From Pseudomonadales bacterium (GTDB lineage Bacteria; Pseudomonadota; Gammaproteobacteria; Pseudomonadales; UBA3067), in contig JAESUE010000206.1 in NCBI GenBank assembly GCA_016763235.1, positions 1 through 6,670 on the forward strand: DNA of 6,670 nucleotides. The letters are read 5' to 3'. Shown one piece after another: positions 1-6,052 of this stretch. The position numbers and the translations under genes were made by a program. The notes beneath the pieces were generated by a model, which was given only the letters and a program-made list of their open reading frames with translations, made no database searches and was not told where the DNA came from. Each line of letters opens with the position of its first letter. Positions within the stretch are counted from its first letter, which is position 1.

Positions 1-155
1 GGCATACGCCCACGAATAATTCTATCTTGCGAGGCTAGATCATAGCTATTGACCCCCCCTTCTTCCTCTGAGTCGTCGTCATCAACATCGCTATCATCGA
101 CACCATGGAGTAAGGCATCGATTTCATCCTGTGAGAGAATATCTTGAACTGACAT
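1..155 (-). CDS. fliM: Flagellar motor switch protein FliM, N-terminal fragment
   Basis: Only the first 51 codons are inside the window; the gene runs off the left edge. The ATG is at 155-153. The product starts MSVQDILSQDEIDALLHG, which is the conserved FliM N-terminal segment that binds phosphorylated CheY (the DEIDALL core is hallmark). It is followed by a strongly acidic linker (DDSDVDDDDSEEEGG) and then by the beginning of the middle domain (YDLASQDRIIRGRMP). FliM is part of the cytoplasmic C-ring (FliG-FliM-FliN) and sets rotation direction. The start lies 6 bp after the fliL stop, so the two genes are almost certainly co-transcribed and probably translationally coupled. The Shine-Dalgarno is modest (GTAGGG within the fliL end). 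The identity is secure despite the truncation, which is only the window boundary. Confidence 0.95.
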   Translation of the reverse strand, partial: MSVQDILSQDEIDALLHGVDDSDVDDDDSEEEGGVNSYDLASQDRIIRGRM

Positions 156-161
156 AAGGCC

Positions 162-665
162 CTACTGCATTACAAAATCAGTGAAAAGAACTTTTTCTAT
201 ACCCGGCGATTCAATCTCTTCCTGTAAGAATTTTTGCAACTCCTCCAACGTTTGTTGCGCGAGTTTCTTTTTCCCATCAGGCTGTTGTAAATCCATGAAA
301 CTTTGTCCGCTAAAGAGTAGGATTAAATTATTTCTCACCAGCGGTGAATGCATTTTTAAGGCATCAATGGCTTCCGATTCTCGTGACATTACTGATACGC
401 CAATTTGTAAAAATCTTTGCCTTCCTTTCCCGTCTTTAAAGTTCACAACAAACGGGGGTCTCAAGGCGTAATATTCCGCTTTTTTCTTCACGGGTTCCGC
501 TACCGCTTCATCAGCTGTTGAACCCCCATCTCCATTGAGAAAATAAAGCGTTCCGCCGATACCAGCAGTGACAGCAACAACCCCGATCAAGATATACTTT
601 ATCAGCCCCTTTTTTCCCGAAGGTTTTTCTTCCTCTTCAGAAAGCTCTAAATCCTTTTCAGCCAT
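162..665 (-). CDS. fliL: Flagellar basal body-associated protein FliL
   Basis: This 167-residue protein has the usual FliL length and layout. It has a short acidic/basic cytoplasmic N-terminus (residues 1-20), one transmembrane segment at about 21-43 (LIKYILIGVVAVTAGIGGTL), a linker, and a periplasmic FliL domain from about residue 65 to the end. Family-typical pieces are YYALRPPFVVNF near the domain start and the terminal VLFTDFVMQ. FliL sits in the inner membrane around the stator units and supports motor torque. The ATG at 665 is preceded by GAGGAAAG at good spacing. A sigma-54 promoter 33 bp upstream of the start makes it the first gene of a fliL-fliM operon, which in relatives continues into fliN, fliO, fliP, fliQ, fliR and flhB. 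The overlapping plus-strand reading frame is a shadow. Confidence 0.95.
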   Translation of the reverse strand: MAEKDLELSEEEEKPSGKKGLIKYILIGVVAVTAGIGGTLYFLNGDGGSTADEAVAEPVKKKAEYYALRPPFVVNFKDGKGRQRFLQIGVSVMSRESEAIDALKMHSPLVRNNLILLFSGQSFMDLQQPDGKKKLAQQTLEELQKFLQEEIESPGIEKVLFTDFVMQ

Positions 666-697
666 TTTCTTTCCTCATTAACAATAGGTAACCATAG

Positions 698-713
698 AGC
701 AATCACTGTGCCA
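698..713 (-). promoter_or_regulatory. Sigma-54 promoter of fliL-fliM
   Basis: The minus strand reads TGGCACAGTGATTGCT. This matches the sigma-54 consensus TGGCACG-N4-TTGCW at all key positions: the GG of the -24 element and the GC of the -12 element are separated by exactly 10 bases. The predicted transcription start is near 687, giving a 22-nt leader before the fliL ATG. Sigma-54 control of fliL operons by a FleQ/FlrA-type activator is established in polar-flagellated gammaproteobacteria. The assignment here rests on the motif and its position. Confidence 0.88.
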
Positions 714-718
714 CAGTG
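704..718. repeat. Perfect 7-bp dyad over the fliL -24 element
   Basis: CACTGTG-C-CACAGTG is a perfect inverted repeat with a single central base. It covers the -24 half of the fliL sigma-54 promoter. It could be an operator for a dimeric repressor, or the symmetry could be a by-product of the promoter sequence. No regulator is identifiable from the sequence. Confidence 0.6.
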
Positions 719-870
719 AAATACCGCTTAATTACAGCGTATGACCGTGCTATTTGCTGAAAAATGGGGGGGTATCGAGTAAAAAAGTAGTTGATCGCCA
801 ACAAAACCACGGCAATAGGTCAATCACCAGACAAGTAATTGACACAAAAAATTCAGACGAAATTGTATTT

Positions 871-884
871 GTCAGTATATTGAC
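871..884. promoter_or_regulatory. FleQ-like activator binding site upstream of fliL
   Basis: GTCAGTATATTGAC matches the published P. aeruginosa FleQ consensus GTCAATAAATTGAC at 12 of 14 positions, with both half-sites (GTCA and TTGAC) in register. It lies about 185-195 bp upstream of the predicted fliL transcription start, a normal distance for an enhancer of a sigma-54 promoter. A second pair of half-sites, GTCAAT at 819-824 and ATTGAC at 838-843, is nearby with a wider spacing (13 bp between them), and may be a weaker or partial site. FleQ itself is not encoded in this window. Confidence 0.5.
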
Positions 885-1130
885 GGCTTATGATCCGCCT
901 CTTTCGCTTTGGCGTTATGCGGTGAGCGGCGAGAGGTTCTCACAAACCCCAAATTTATCTGCGCTATAATAGAGGCAGTAAAAACTGCGCCAGGGTTTTC
1001 ACTGACACCGCGACACAGTTATTCACTGCAGGGTGAATCAATGGAGTTAGTCAAAAAGATACGCGAGCCAGCATGACTAGAATCACACTCGCTCAACGCA
1101 GGACGTAAAACCCAGCAAGTAGGCGCGGAC

Positions 1131-2870
1131 TTACGCGTAAAAATCAACGCGCCCATCTAATAACGATGTGCTTAACGGTGACGCTACACCACTCTCAGCC
1201 AACTCAACATTTGATTCATCGCGTGATTCGCTATTTCGAAATTTTTGCGCTCGCTCTTCGCTGCCATCCCTCTTAGATTGGCTATTCACATTCACATCAC
1301 CTAAGTTAAGCCCTCCTGACTCAAACATTTCCCGTAACTTGGGAATAGCTGACTCAATCGCCTCTTTAGTAGCGGGATTAACGGCAATAAATTCCACGGA
1401 GCTGCTATCCCCTTGTAGATGAACGCGTATTTCCAGGGGGCCAAGATTATGCGGAACCAAGTTTAAACGCGCAAATCCCCCTCTTTGCCCGACTAATAGC
1501 GCCGTTTTTTCTGCCAGCGCCTCGCCCCAATTTTTATGTGACACGGGGAGTTCAATGGTTTCCCTCAGTGGCGATTTCTCTGCAGAGAGAGCCTTCGAAA
1601 AATCGAGGCCTTTCGTTGCTACGCCACTTTTTGCTTCCTTTAAAGACATTTCCGATGCAGAAAGGTTTTCCGCGGTGGACGATTTTATGTCCGCTTTAGC
1701 ACTCTCGGTATTCAGCAAGGACTGCTGATCGTCAAAGGAGTTGCCTTTTAAGCCTTCCCGAAAATGGGCGTCGGCAGATGCTTTTTGAGCACTAGGCTCG
1801 ATGGCGGGCTGCACTAACGTCGGTTTTATTTTTTCATTCGCATCACCGGTTCTGCTGCTTTTTTCTCCTTGCTCTCTCAAAGATAACGGCGTTACGGTCA
1901 CTTTTTCTGCGGGAATTTGTTCGGTTATTTCTAGATTTGTTTTTAATACATTTCCAGATGCTTCATCGGAGCTCATTTCAGTATTGCGTTGTTCTACGTT
2001 TGCCGCCTCTCTGTTATCTTGTTTGAGGGCATTATTCTCTCCGTCATCCGCAACGCTTTTTGATGACGCCAAGTTACTGCTAGATATTTTTATATCAGAC
2101 CCTTCGGCCGCTTTCTCAGGTTTCCAGCCTGCGACGCTAATGGACTCATCCAACGAGACACGCTGGTCTGTTAAATCAAGGTCATCTTCATTCGTACCGG
2201 AAAGCAAACCACTCTCAATGTTCGGCATCTCCTCGTCGGAACTTTCCCTCCCCTGATCTGTGACGCCATCCCTTGAGAGTGTGGCACTCAAGTTGCGCTC
2301 CTCAGCCGATACAACGCCACTCTCTGAGTCTGGTTCCCCTTCCAACAATAATACACTTTCCGACGGCGTCGCTTCTTCAGAGGATTTCAAGTCATAGGAT
2401 TGAAACTGACTAATCTGAACAAGAGGCTTCTCATCCATGGTTTCAACGGGGTCGACTCTAGGAGAACGATCCGCTGTCATTGCCGCATGTGCTTGCATGG
2501 CATTGCCGCTACCTTCCTTCGATGGCAATGGCTTACCGCTATCTTTCCTATCAGTTACTGTTTCGTTACTTTTCTTTCGAGCAGCTTGCGCGGTATTTCT
2601 AACACCTTCTTGCCGACGCTCATTGGCGCGTTCTGAATCAGCACGATTGCGGTGTTCTCGAGATGCATTATTTCTGTTTACTTCATCCCGACGACCCCGA
2701 GATGCGCTGCTTCGGGCGTCTTCATCCCTACTCTCCTGCAGCTTCCGCGCAGCTTGGTAGGATGAAACAAAATCCTGTTTCCCTTGGTCATCAGCGTTAT
2801 TATTTTTTTTGGCGACCACCACTCGTTCTACCTGAGGGGCTTCCTTAACAGCAAAATAATCGGTGTTCAT
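1131..2870 (-). CDS. fliK: Flagellar hook-length control protein FliK
   Basis: With the ATG at 2870 the product is 579 residues. An in-frame TTG at 2876 would add two residues. The Shine-Dalgarno AGGTAG is 10 bases from the ATG and 4 from the TTG, so the start is not fully settled; I prefer ATG. The N-terminal 440 residues are low-complexity, rich in S, E, D, K, N and R (for example SREHRNRADSERANERRQEG), as expected for the extended ruler part of FliK. The C-terminal Flg_hook domain at about 441-531 is clear: RLNLVPHNLGPLEIRVHLQG, then FIAVNPATKEAIESAIPKLR and the FESGGLNLGDVNVN segment. This domain contacts FlhB and switches export from hook to filament substrates. A charged tail of about 48 residues follows. 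The gene has its own sigma-54 promoter upstream. The N-terminal two thirds will align poorly with homologues, which is normal for FliK. Confidence 0.93.
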   Translation of the reverse strand: MNTDYFAVKEAPQVERVVVAKKNNNADDQGKQDFVSSYQAARKLQESRDEDARSSASRGRRDEVNRNNASREHRNRADSERANERRQEGVRNTAQAARKKSNETVTDRKDSGKPLPSKEGSGNAMQAHAAMTADRSPRVDPVETMDEKPLVQISQFQSYDLKSSEEATPSESVLLLEGEPDSESGVVSAEERNLSATLSRDGVTDQGRESSDEEMPNIESGLLSGTNEDDLDLTDQRVSLDESISVAGWKPEKAAEGSDIKISSSNLASSKSVADDGENNALKQDNREAANVEQRNTEMSSDEASGNVLKTNLEITEQIPAEKVTVTPLSLREQGEKSSRTGDANEKIKPTLVQPAIEPSAQKASADAHFREGLKGNSFDDQQSLLNTESAKADIKSSTAENLSASEMSLKEAKSGVATKGLDFSKALSAEKSPLRETIELPVSHKNWGEALAEKTALLVGQRGGFARLNLVPHNLGPLEIRVHLQGDSSSVEFIAVNPATKEAIESAIPKLREMFESGGLNLGDVNVNSQSKRDGSEERAQKFRNSESRDESNVELAESGVASPLSTSLLDGRVDFYA

Positions 2871-2939
2871 TTTCAAGCTACCTGTAAAGTGGAACTTTCT
2901 AAAGCGTACAAGAAAAGCACTTGACGATAAGCAGAAAAT

Positions 2940-2955
2940 AGCAAGAAATGGGCCA
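2940..2955 (-). promoter_or_regulatory. Sigma-54 promoter of fliK
   Basis: The minus strand reads TGGCCCATTTCTTGCT. The -24 GG and -12 GC are separated by the required 10 bases and the -12 box TTGCT is perfect; the -24 box differs from TGGCAC only at one base. The predicted start is near 2929, giving a leader of about 59 nt before the fliK ATG. Repeat A begins only 15 bp upstream of this promoter, so any activator sites must lie within or beyond the repeat. Confidence 0.8.
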
Positions 2956-2969
2956 GTCGTTACATCAAC

Positions 2970-3110
2970 GTAACGACCTAGCGAACTCTGTAAGAGCTCA
3001 GGTTACGTTCAAATTTGAGTAGAACAAGGCAGGAAATGCGAATTTATATGGCTAACTGGTTGTTTTTTAGCGCTGTTATGCACGAATTTTAGCATGAGAT
3101 GAGGCGTTAC
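2970..3110 (+). repeat. Repeat A: 141-bp variant of the GTAAC...GTTAC structured repeat
   Basis: Positions 2970-3019 match the first 50 bases of the 68-bp family without gaps, with 46 of 50 bases identical to copy C. After TTCAAATTTGAG the sequence leaves the family consensus for roughly 65-70 bp. The last 26 bases (3085-3110) again resemble the 3' end of the family, with about 19 of 26 matching copy B. The outer ends can pair as GTAACG-(bulged A)-CCT with AGGCGTTAC. It is therefore either one element with an internal expansion or two partial copies side by side. An extra GTCGTTAC at 2956-2963 forms a perfect 8-bp inverted pair with the repeat's own GTAACGAC (2970-2977). Confidence 0.75.
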
Positions 3111-3257
3111 AAATCAACAAGGTCTGGCTTAATAAGCCCTACATGGCTATATACAATGGAGGAAACGAGATGGGTTCGCGGTAATAAGGAGGCGGGAGGA
3201 AAACTAAAGAGAAGGAAGAAAAAAAGGGCAGTCTGTTGGCTAATCTATATCGTTAGA
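3111..3257. other. Spacer between repeats A and B, with polypurine tract
   Basis: This 147-bp stretch has a 6-bp perfect palindrome around one base, GGCTTA-A-TAAGCC, at 3126-3138. It also has a plus-strand purine-rich tract from about 3186 to 3228 (uninterrupted purines 3206-3228). A plus-strand reading frame of up to 60 codons (ATG at 3099 or 3156, stop at 3279-3281 inside repeat B) would give a lysine/arginine-rich peptide followed by a short hydrophobic run. I do not recognise it and do not call it as a gene. No promoter or terminator is evident. Confidence 0.4.
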
Positions 3258-3325
3258 GTAACGACTCAGCGAACCCTATAACTGTTCCGATTGCGTTCAA
3301 ATTTGAGTGTGAGCTAAAGTGTTAC
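3258..3325 (+). repeat. Repeat B: 68-bp GTAAC...GTTAC structured repeat
   Basis: This full-length copy aligns gap-free with D (57 of 68 identical) and with C reversed (54 of 68). It shares the conserved segments CTCAGCGAAC and ATTGCGTTCAAATTTGAG. The terminal stem is weaker than in other copies: GTAAC/GTTAC plus a G-T wobble. The inner AGC (3268-3270) and GCT (3313-3315) are retained. Its right end overlaps the hptB stop codon. On the minus strand it would be transcribed as the 3' end of the hptB message. Confidence 0.85.
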
Positions 3326-3693
3326 TTCTTAGGAAGTTTTGCATCAGAAGAGATAACGCCCATTATCTCCGTTGCTACTGATTTATATTCTCCTTCAAGT
3401 TCACCGATAAGGGTCCCTGCATCAAGGGTGCGCCCATCTTTTGCAAGTTGCTCAATCTCTGTGCATAGTTGGGAGAGCGCGGCAGCACCCATGTTACCGC
3501 TACTGCCCTTAAAACTATGGGCAATTGCACGTGCATTATCATGATCACCGGCATCATAAGCCACTCGCAAGCTTTTAACCCGCGTGTCAGAATCAGAAAG
3601 AAAGGCTCTGAGTAAGGCCAGAAACTCATCGTCCATTATTTCTTTTAACTCGTCTAGCATAGTGTAATCAAGGTGTGGCATGTTACTTACCAT
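3322..3693 (-). CDS. hptB: Hpt-domain phosphotransfer protein (HptB-like)
   Basis: From the ATG at 3693 the product has 123 residues. It is a single Hpt four-helix domain with the phospho-acceptor motif AHSFKGSSGNMGA, the histidine being residue 59. Helix-forming flanks (LDELKEIMDDEFLALLRAFL before, LSQLCTEIEQLAKDG after) fit the family. The frame is open upstream to a TTG at 3753, but those codons lie inside repeat C and encode nothing Hpt-like, so I reject that start; ATG 3681 is another option. The gene follows hsbR by about 150 bp. In P. aeruginosa HptB passes phosphate from hybrid sensor kinases to HsbR; the same role is inferred here from synteny. The TAA stop is formed within the end of repeat B. 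A 119-123-residue protein is normal for the family. Confidence 0.85.
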   Translation of the reverse strand: MVSNMPHLDYTMLDELKEIMDDEFLALLRAFLSDSDTRVKSLRVAYDAGDHDNARAIAHSFKGSSGNMGAAALSQLCTEIEQLAKDGRTLDAGTLIGELEGEYKSVATEIMGVISSDAKLPKK

Positions 3694-3718
3694 AAAGGTG
3701 ACCCCGTCATTATTATTT

Positions 3719-3786
3719 GTAACTACAAAGCTCACGCTCAAATTTGAACGCAACCTGAGCTCTTACAGAGTTCGCTGAGTAGTTAC
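3719..3786 (-). repeat. Repeat C: 68-bp structured repeat, inverted relative to A, B and D
   Basis: Read on the minus strand it starts GTAACTAC and ends GTAGTTAC, a perfect 8-bp terminal stem. It carries AGCGAACTCTGTAAGAGCTC and then TTGCGTTCAAATTTGAG. It is closest to copy A over the first 50 bases (46 of 50). It lies in the 149-bp gap between hsbR and hptB, about 25 bp upstream of the hptB ATG, and is probably transcribed with them. Confidence 0.88.
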
Positions 3787-3842
3787 TATTATTTTAAACC
3801 TGCACGGAAATATTTCACAAGACAAATCAGCTGAATCACCAT

Positions 3843-5582
3843 TCAACCTGCTTTTGTGAGCAATTTGTTTGTATATTCCCAAAGGTAGTCAACGGATACA
3901 ACATTACCTTTGCCATGGTATTGCAGCCTTTCGCACAACTTGTGAAGCAATGGAATACCCCGCCCAGAATAACCAGAGTTCGATTCTAAGCCTACATCAA
4001 TATTTTTATAATTAAACCCTTTGCCGCTATCTTCTACCTGTATCGTCAACCGGCCACCATTGTCCTTCGGTATATGGTCCAAAGTAATGGCGACCGAGGC
4101 ACCATCAAGAGAAAGAAGCCTTTTCTCTTTTAATCGGTAATATTCTGCAAAACCATCAGAGCTTGCTTTCATTTGAGAGTTTAGGCCCAGCACACCATGA
4201 TCAAGTGCGTTATAGTATAGCTCCGCCAAAATAGTGTACAGCTCCCCACTTTTTGCCGACAAACCAGGCTCTTCACGGATTATATGCGTGAGAAGAGGCA
4301 AAGGGTTAAACGATCGTAAGGTCTCTGAGCGAAGCTCGTAGCTAAAGCGCCAGTCCCTTGATATGGATTCCGTTGCTATGACTGAGGTTTGTGCGGTTTC
4401 ATGGGCATCTTCCTGCCGGAATATAATCTCAACGAGGCTATGATCATCGCCCTGATCGTCCGTAGAGCGAAACGCATCCAATGCAGACTTCTGTTCGGAA
4501 AATATCAAAGAAGGGTCGGTGTTGTTTTTAAATACATCCAGAAAGCGCTGCTCGCCATACATCTCGCCCTCGATATTTTCTTCTTCCAGAATCCCATCTG
4601 AACACATATAGAACTGATCGCCCTCTGCGCATTCAAGCTCTTTGGGTGCCACTTTAAATTGATCTGGTTTAAGGATTCCCAATGGTAAGTTAAAAGAAGG
4701 CAGCTGCTCTACCTCTCCACTGTCGGACCGATAAAGAATCGCGTCAGGCAGGCCACCATTCCATACGCTGATAACATTTTTTCTATAGTCGAAGTGCGCC
4801 ATGCATCCGCAACAAAATACACCGGCTGGTAATATTTGCACTAGCTTCCGGTTGATTTCCTTAAGAATCTCGCTCATCGCAAAACCCTTTAGAGACATGC
4901 CATAAAATATCTCTGCAACCGGCATAGCACCAATTGCCGCAGGCAGGCCGTGCCCAGTAAAATCGCCCAAAAAAACCAGTAGATTTCCAGAAGGGCTTCG
5001 CGCGGCAAGCAGTAAGTCACCATTAAAAACTGCCATCGGAGAAAGTATATAAGTGATATTAGGAGCATCGACACACCCAGGGTGGGCAATATTATCAAAC
5101 ACGCATTTCGCAACTTCCTGCTCCCTAAGCAGGTGCTTGTTGTAACCTGAAATTCGATCTCTTTGCGCAAGCACGGTTTTGTTCAAATTTCTTAATCGCG
5201 TCATTGCAGCGATTTTAGCTTTGAGAACAATTCGATTGTAAGGTTTTGTTAGGAAATCATCGCCACCGGCATTCAAGCAACGAGCAAGAGAGTCGGCATC
5301 GGTAAGAGAGGTAAGGAAAATAACCGGAACCAAGTCATCAGCTGAAAGTTGCTTAATGTGTTTCGCCGCGTCAAAGCCATCCATTTCAGGCATAAGCGCG
5401 TCTAACAAGACCAAATCAGGACGGTGTTTTTTAAACGCTTCAACTGCCTCAAGCCCATTTGCGGCCTCAATAACAGACAGACCTTCGGATTGAACAATTC
5501 GACTAAGAATCATACGGTCAGTGGGGTTATCATCAGCAATTAAAATATTGAGCTTAGCAGGCCTTTCTTCCAGACCATCCAT
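3843..5582 (-). CDS. hsbR: Response regulator / PP2C phosphatase / HATPase fusion (HsbR-like)
   Basis: The product is 579 residues with three domains. A receiver domain spans about 11-130, with acidic pocket D17-D18, phospho-acceptor D61 (LLDALMPEMDG), T91 and K113. A linker or helical region follows. A SpoIIE/PP2C-type serine phosphatase domain spans about 178-390, with the expected metal-binding acids D189 (NGD), D207 (GDFTGHG), D329 (CSDGI) and D380 (GDDHS). A GHKL/RsbW-like ATPase domain spans about 415-575, with E454 and N458 (ELYYNALDHG), the G1 box D518SGKGF and the G2 box SGRGIPLL. This matches P. aeruginosa HsbR, which is controlled by HptB and sets the phosphorylation of HsbA. All catalytic residues appear intact, so both phosphatase and kinase activity are plausible. 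The ATG at 5582 has AAGGA at 7 bases. It lies 29 bp after hsbA, so the two are co-transcribed. Confidence 0.92.
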   Translation of the reverse strand: MDGLEERPAKLNILIADDNPTDRMILSRIVQSEGLSVIEAANGLEAVEAFKKHRPDLVLLDALMPEMDGFDAAKHIKQLSADDLVPVIFLTSLTDADSLARCLNAGGDDFLTKPYNRIVLKAKIAAMTRLRNLNKTVLAQRDRISGYNKHLLREQEVAKCVFDNIAHPGCVDAPNITYILSPMAVFNGDLLLAARSPSGNLLVFLGDFTGHGLPAAIGAMPVAEIFYGMSLKGFAMSEILKEINRKLVQILPAGVFCCGCMAHFDYRKNVISVWNGGLPDAILYRSDSGEVEQLPSFNLPLGILKPDQFKVAPKELECAEGDQFYMCSDGILEEENIEGEMYGEQRFLDVFKNNTDPSLIFSEQKSALDAFRSTDDQGDDHSLVEIIFRQEDAHETAQTSVIATESISRDWRFSYELRSETLRSFNPLPLLTHIIREEPGLSAKSGELYTILAELYYNALDHGVLGLNSQMKASSDGFAEYYRLKEKRLLSLDGASVAITLDHIPKDNGGRLTIQVEDSGKGFNYKNIDVGLESNSGYSGRGIPLLHKLCERLQYHGKGNVVSVDYLWEYTNKLLTKAG

Positions 5583-5611
5583 GAGAGCATCCTTGCGCTA
5601 TGTGCACGGCT

Positions 5612-5917
5612 TTATTTTATTGCGAAAAGTTGCTCAAAATTAGATATTGTCAGTATCTTTTTTACGTCACTATTGCAATTCACGATATCGATGCTTGCTG
5701 TATCGCCACCAGCGTGATCACGCAGTAGTAACAACATGCCCAGCGCCGAACTATCAAGGTAGGTCGTGTCTTTTAAATCCACTATATACTGCTGTGTTGG
5801 CTCTTGGGACTTTTCATACGCATCTCTAAACTCTTGATGCGCACTAAAATCAAACCGGCCCTGTACTTTTATAGTCAGCGCGTCACCTGCTTCTGATTGG
5901 GAGGCCCATATTGTCAT
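5612..5917 (-). CDS. hsbA: STAS-domain anti-sigma factor antagonist (HsbA-like)
   Basis: This is a 101-residue single STAS domain. The regulatory motif TTYLDSSALGMLLLLRDH places the expected phosphorylated serine at residue 56 (D55-S56-S57), as in SpoIIAA/RsbV proteins. The N-terminal strands (LTIKVQGRFDFSAHQEF) and the C-terminal KILTISNFEQLFAI also fit. The ATG at 5917 has GGAG 7 bases upstream. Immediate coupling to hsbR, whose PP2C and kinase domains would act on this serine, supports the HsbA assignment. In P. aeruginosa unphosphorylated HsbA binds the anti-sigma factor FlgM and so releases FliA, while the phosphorylated form interacts with the diguanylate cyclase HsbD. No clear promoter is visible in the 135 bp between this gene and repeat D, so it may be read through from cheB or have a weak sigma-70 promoter. 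Confidence 0.9.
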   Translation of the reverse strand: MTIWASQSEAGDALTIKVQGRFDFSAHQEFRDAYEKSQEPTQQYIVDLKDTTYLDSSALGMLLLLRDHAGGDTASIDIVNCNSDVKKILTISNFEQLFAIK

Positions 5918-6052
5918 TCTAAAACTCCATACATCGTATAATTAAGGTGTAAAGCTCTGTTTCTTACTCTCTACGTTTAAAAGAATAGTTCAAAACCATG
6001 ACTCGACAACGTAGTTTTTGCACTCTTAAAGTAACCAAATGTTAAGCAAACT

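Larger units (their letters stand above)
666..1130. other. fliK-fliL intergenic region (465 bp)
   Basis: I see no convincing protein gene here. The fliL-proximal third holds the sigma-54 promoter and its dyad, and the middle holds the FleQ-like sites. Toward fliK there are short hairpins: GAGA-GGT-TCTC at 931-941, GCAGT-AAAA-ACTGC at 975-988, and ATTCAC/GTGAAT at 1021-1038. GGCGCG (1122-1127) and CGCGCC (1148-1153) flank the fliK stop and could form a GC-rich stem in the transcript, but no U-tract follows, so an intrinsic terminator is not supported. A plus-strand TATAAT (965-970) lacks a good -35. A 71-codon plus-strand reading frame (754-969) starts with TTG, has no recognisable product and is not called. 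Confidence 0.6.

Noticed and set aside
736..756. A second sigma-54 promoter (TAGCACGGTCATACGC on the minus strand)
   Set aside because: It lacks the GG of the -24 box and has no GC at the correct 10-base spacing.
754..969. 71-codon plus-strand ORF in the fliK-fliL gap
   Set aside because: TTG start, no recognisable domain, and it overlaps the FleQ-like sites; likely chance.
988..1000. Vector-like sequence (CGCCAGGGTTTTC, as in the lacZ-alpha/M13 primer site)
   Set aside because: Only 13 bases match and the flanks diverge at once, so chance similarity is more likely than contamination.
1122..1153. Intrinsic terminator after fliK
   Set aside because: A GGCGCG/CGCGCC pair flanks the stop codon, but the loop is 20 bases and no U-tract follows.
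3008..3019. The TCAAATTTGA palindrome in the repeats as FleQ sites
   Set aside because: The half-sites TCAA and TTGA resemble FleQ half-sites but their spacing is two bases shorter than in the consensus.
3694..3753. Upstream TTG start of hptB at 3753
   Set aside because: The extra 20 codons are encoded largely by repeat C, lack Hpt similarity, and the ATG at 3693 gives a normal family length.
4889..5170. Second minus-strand ORF inside hsbR and other plus-strand ORFs inside fliK, fliL, hsbR and hsbA
   Set aside because: They are alternate-frame shadows of well-supported genes with intact domains.
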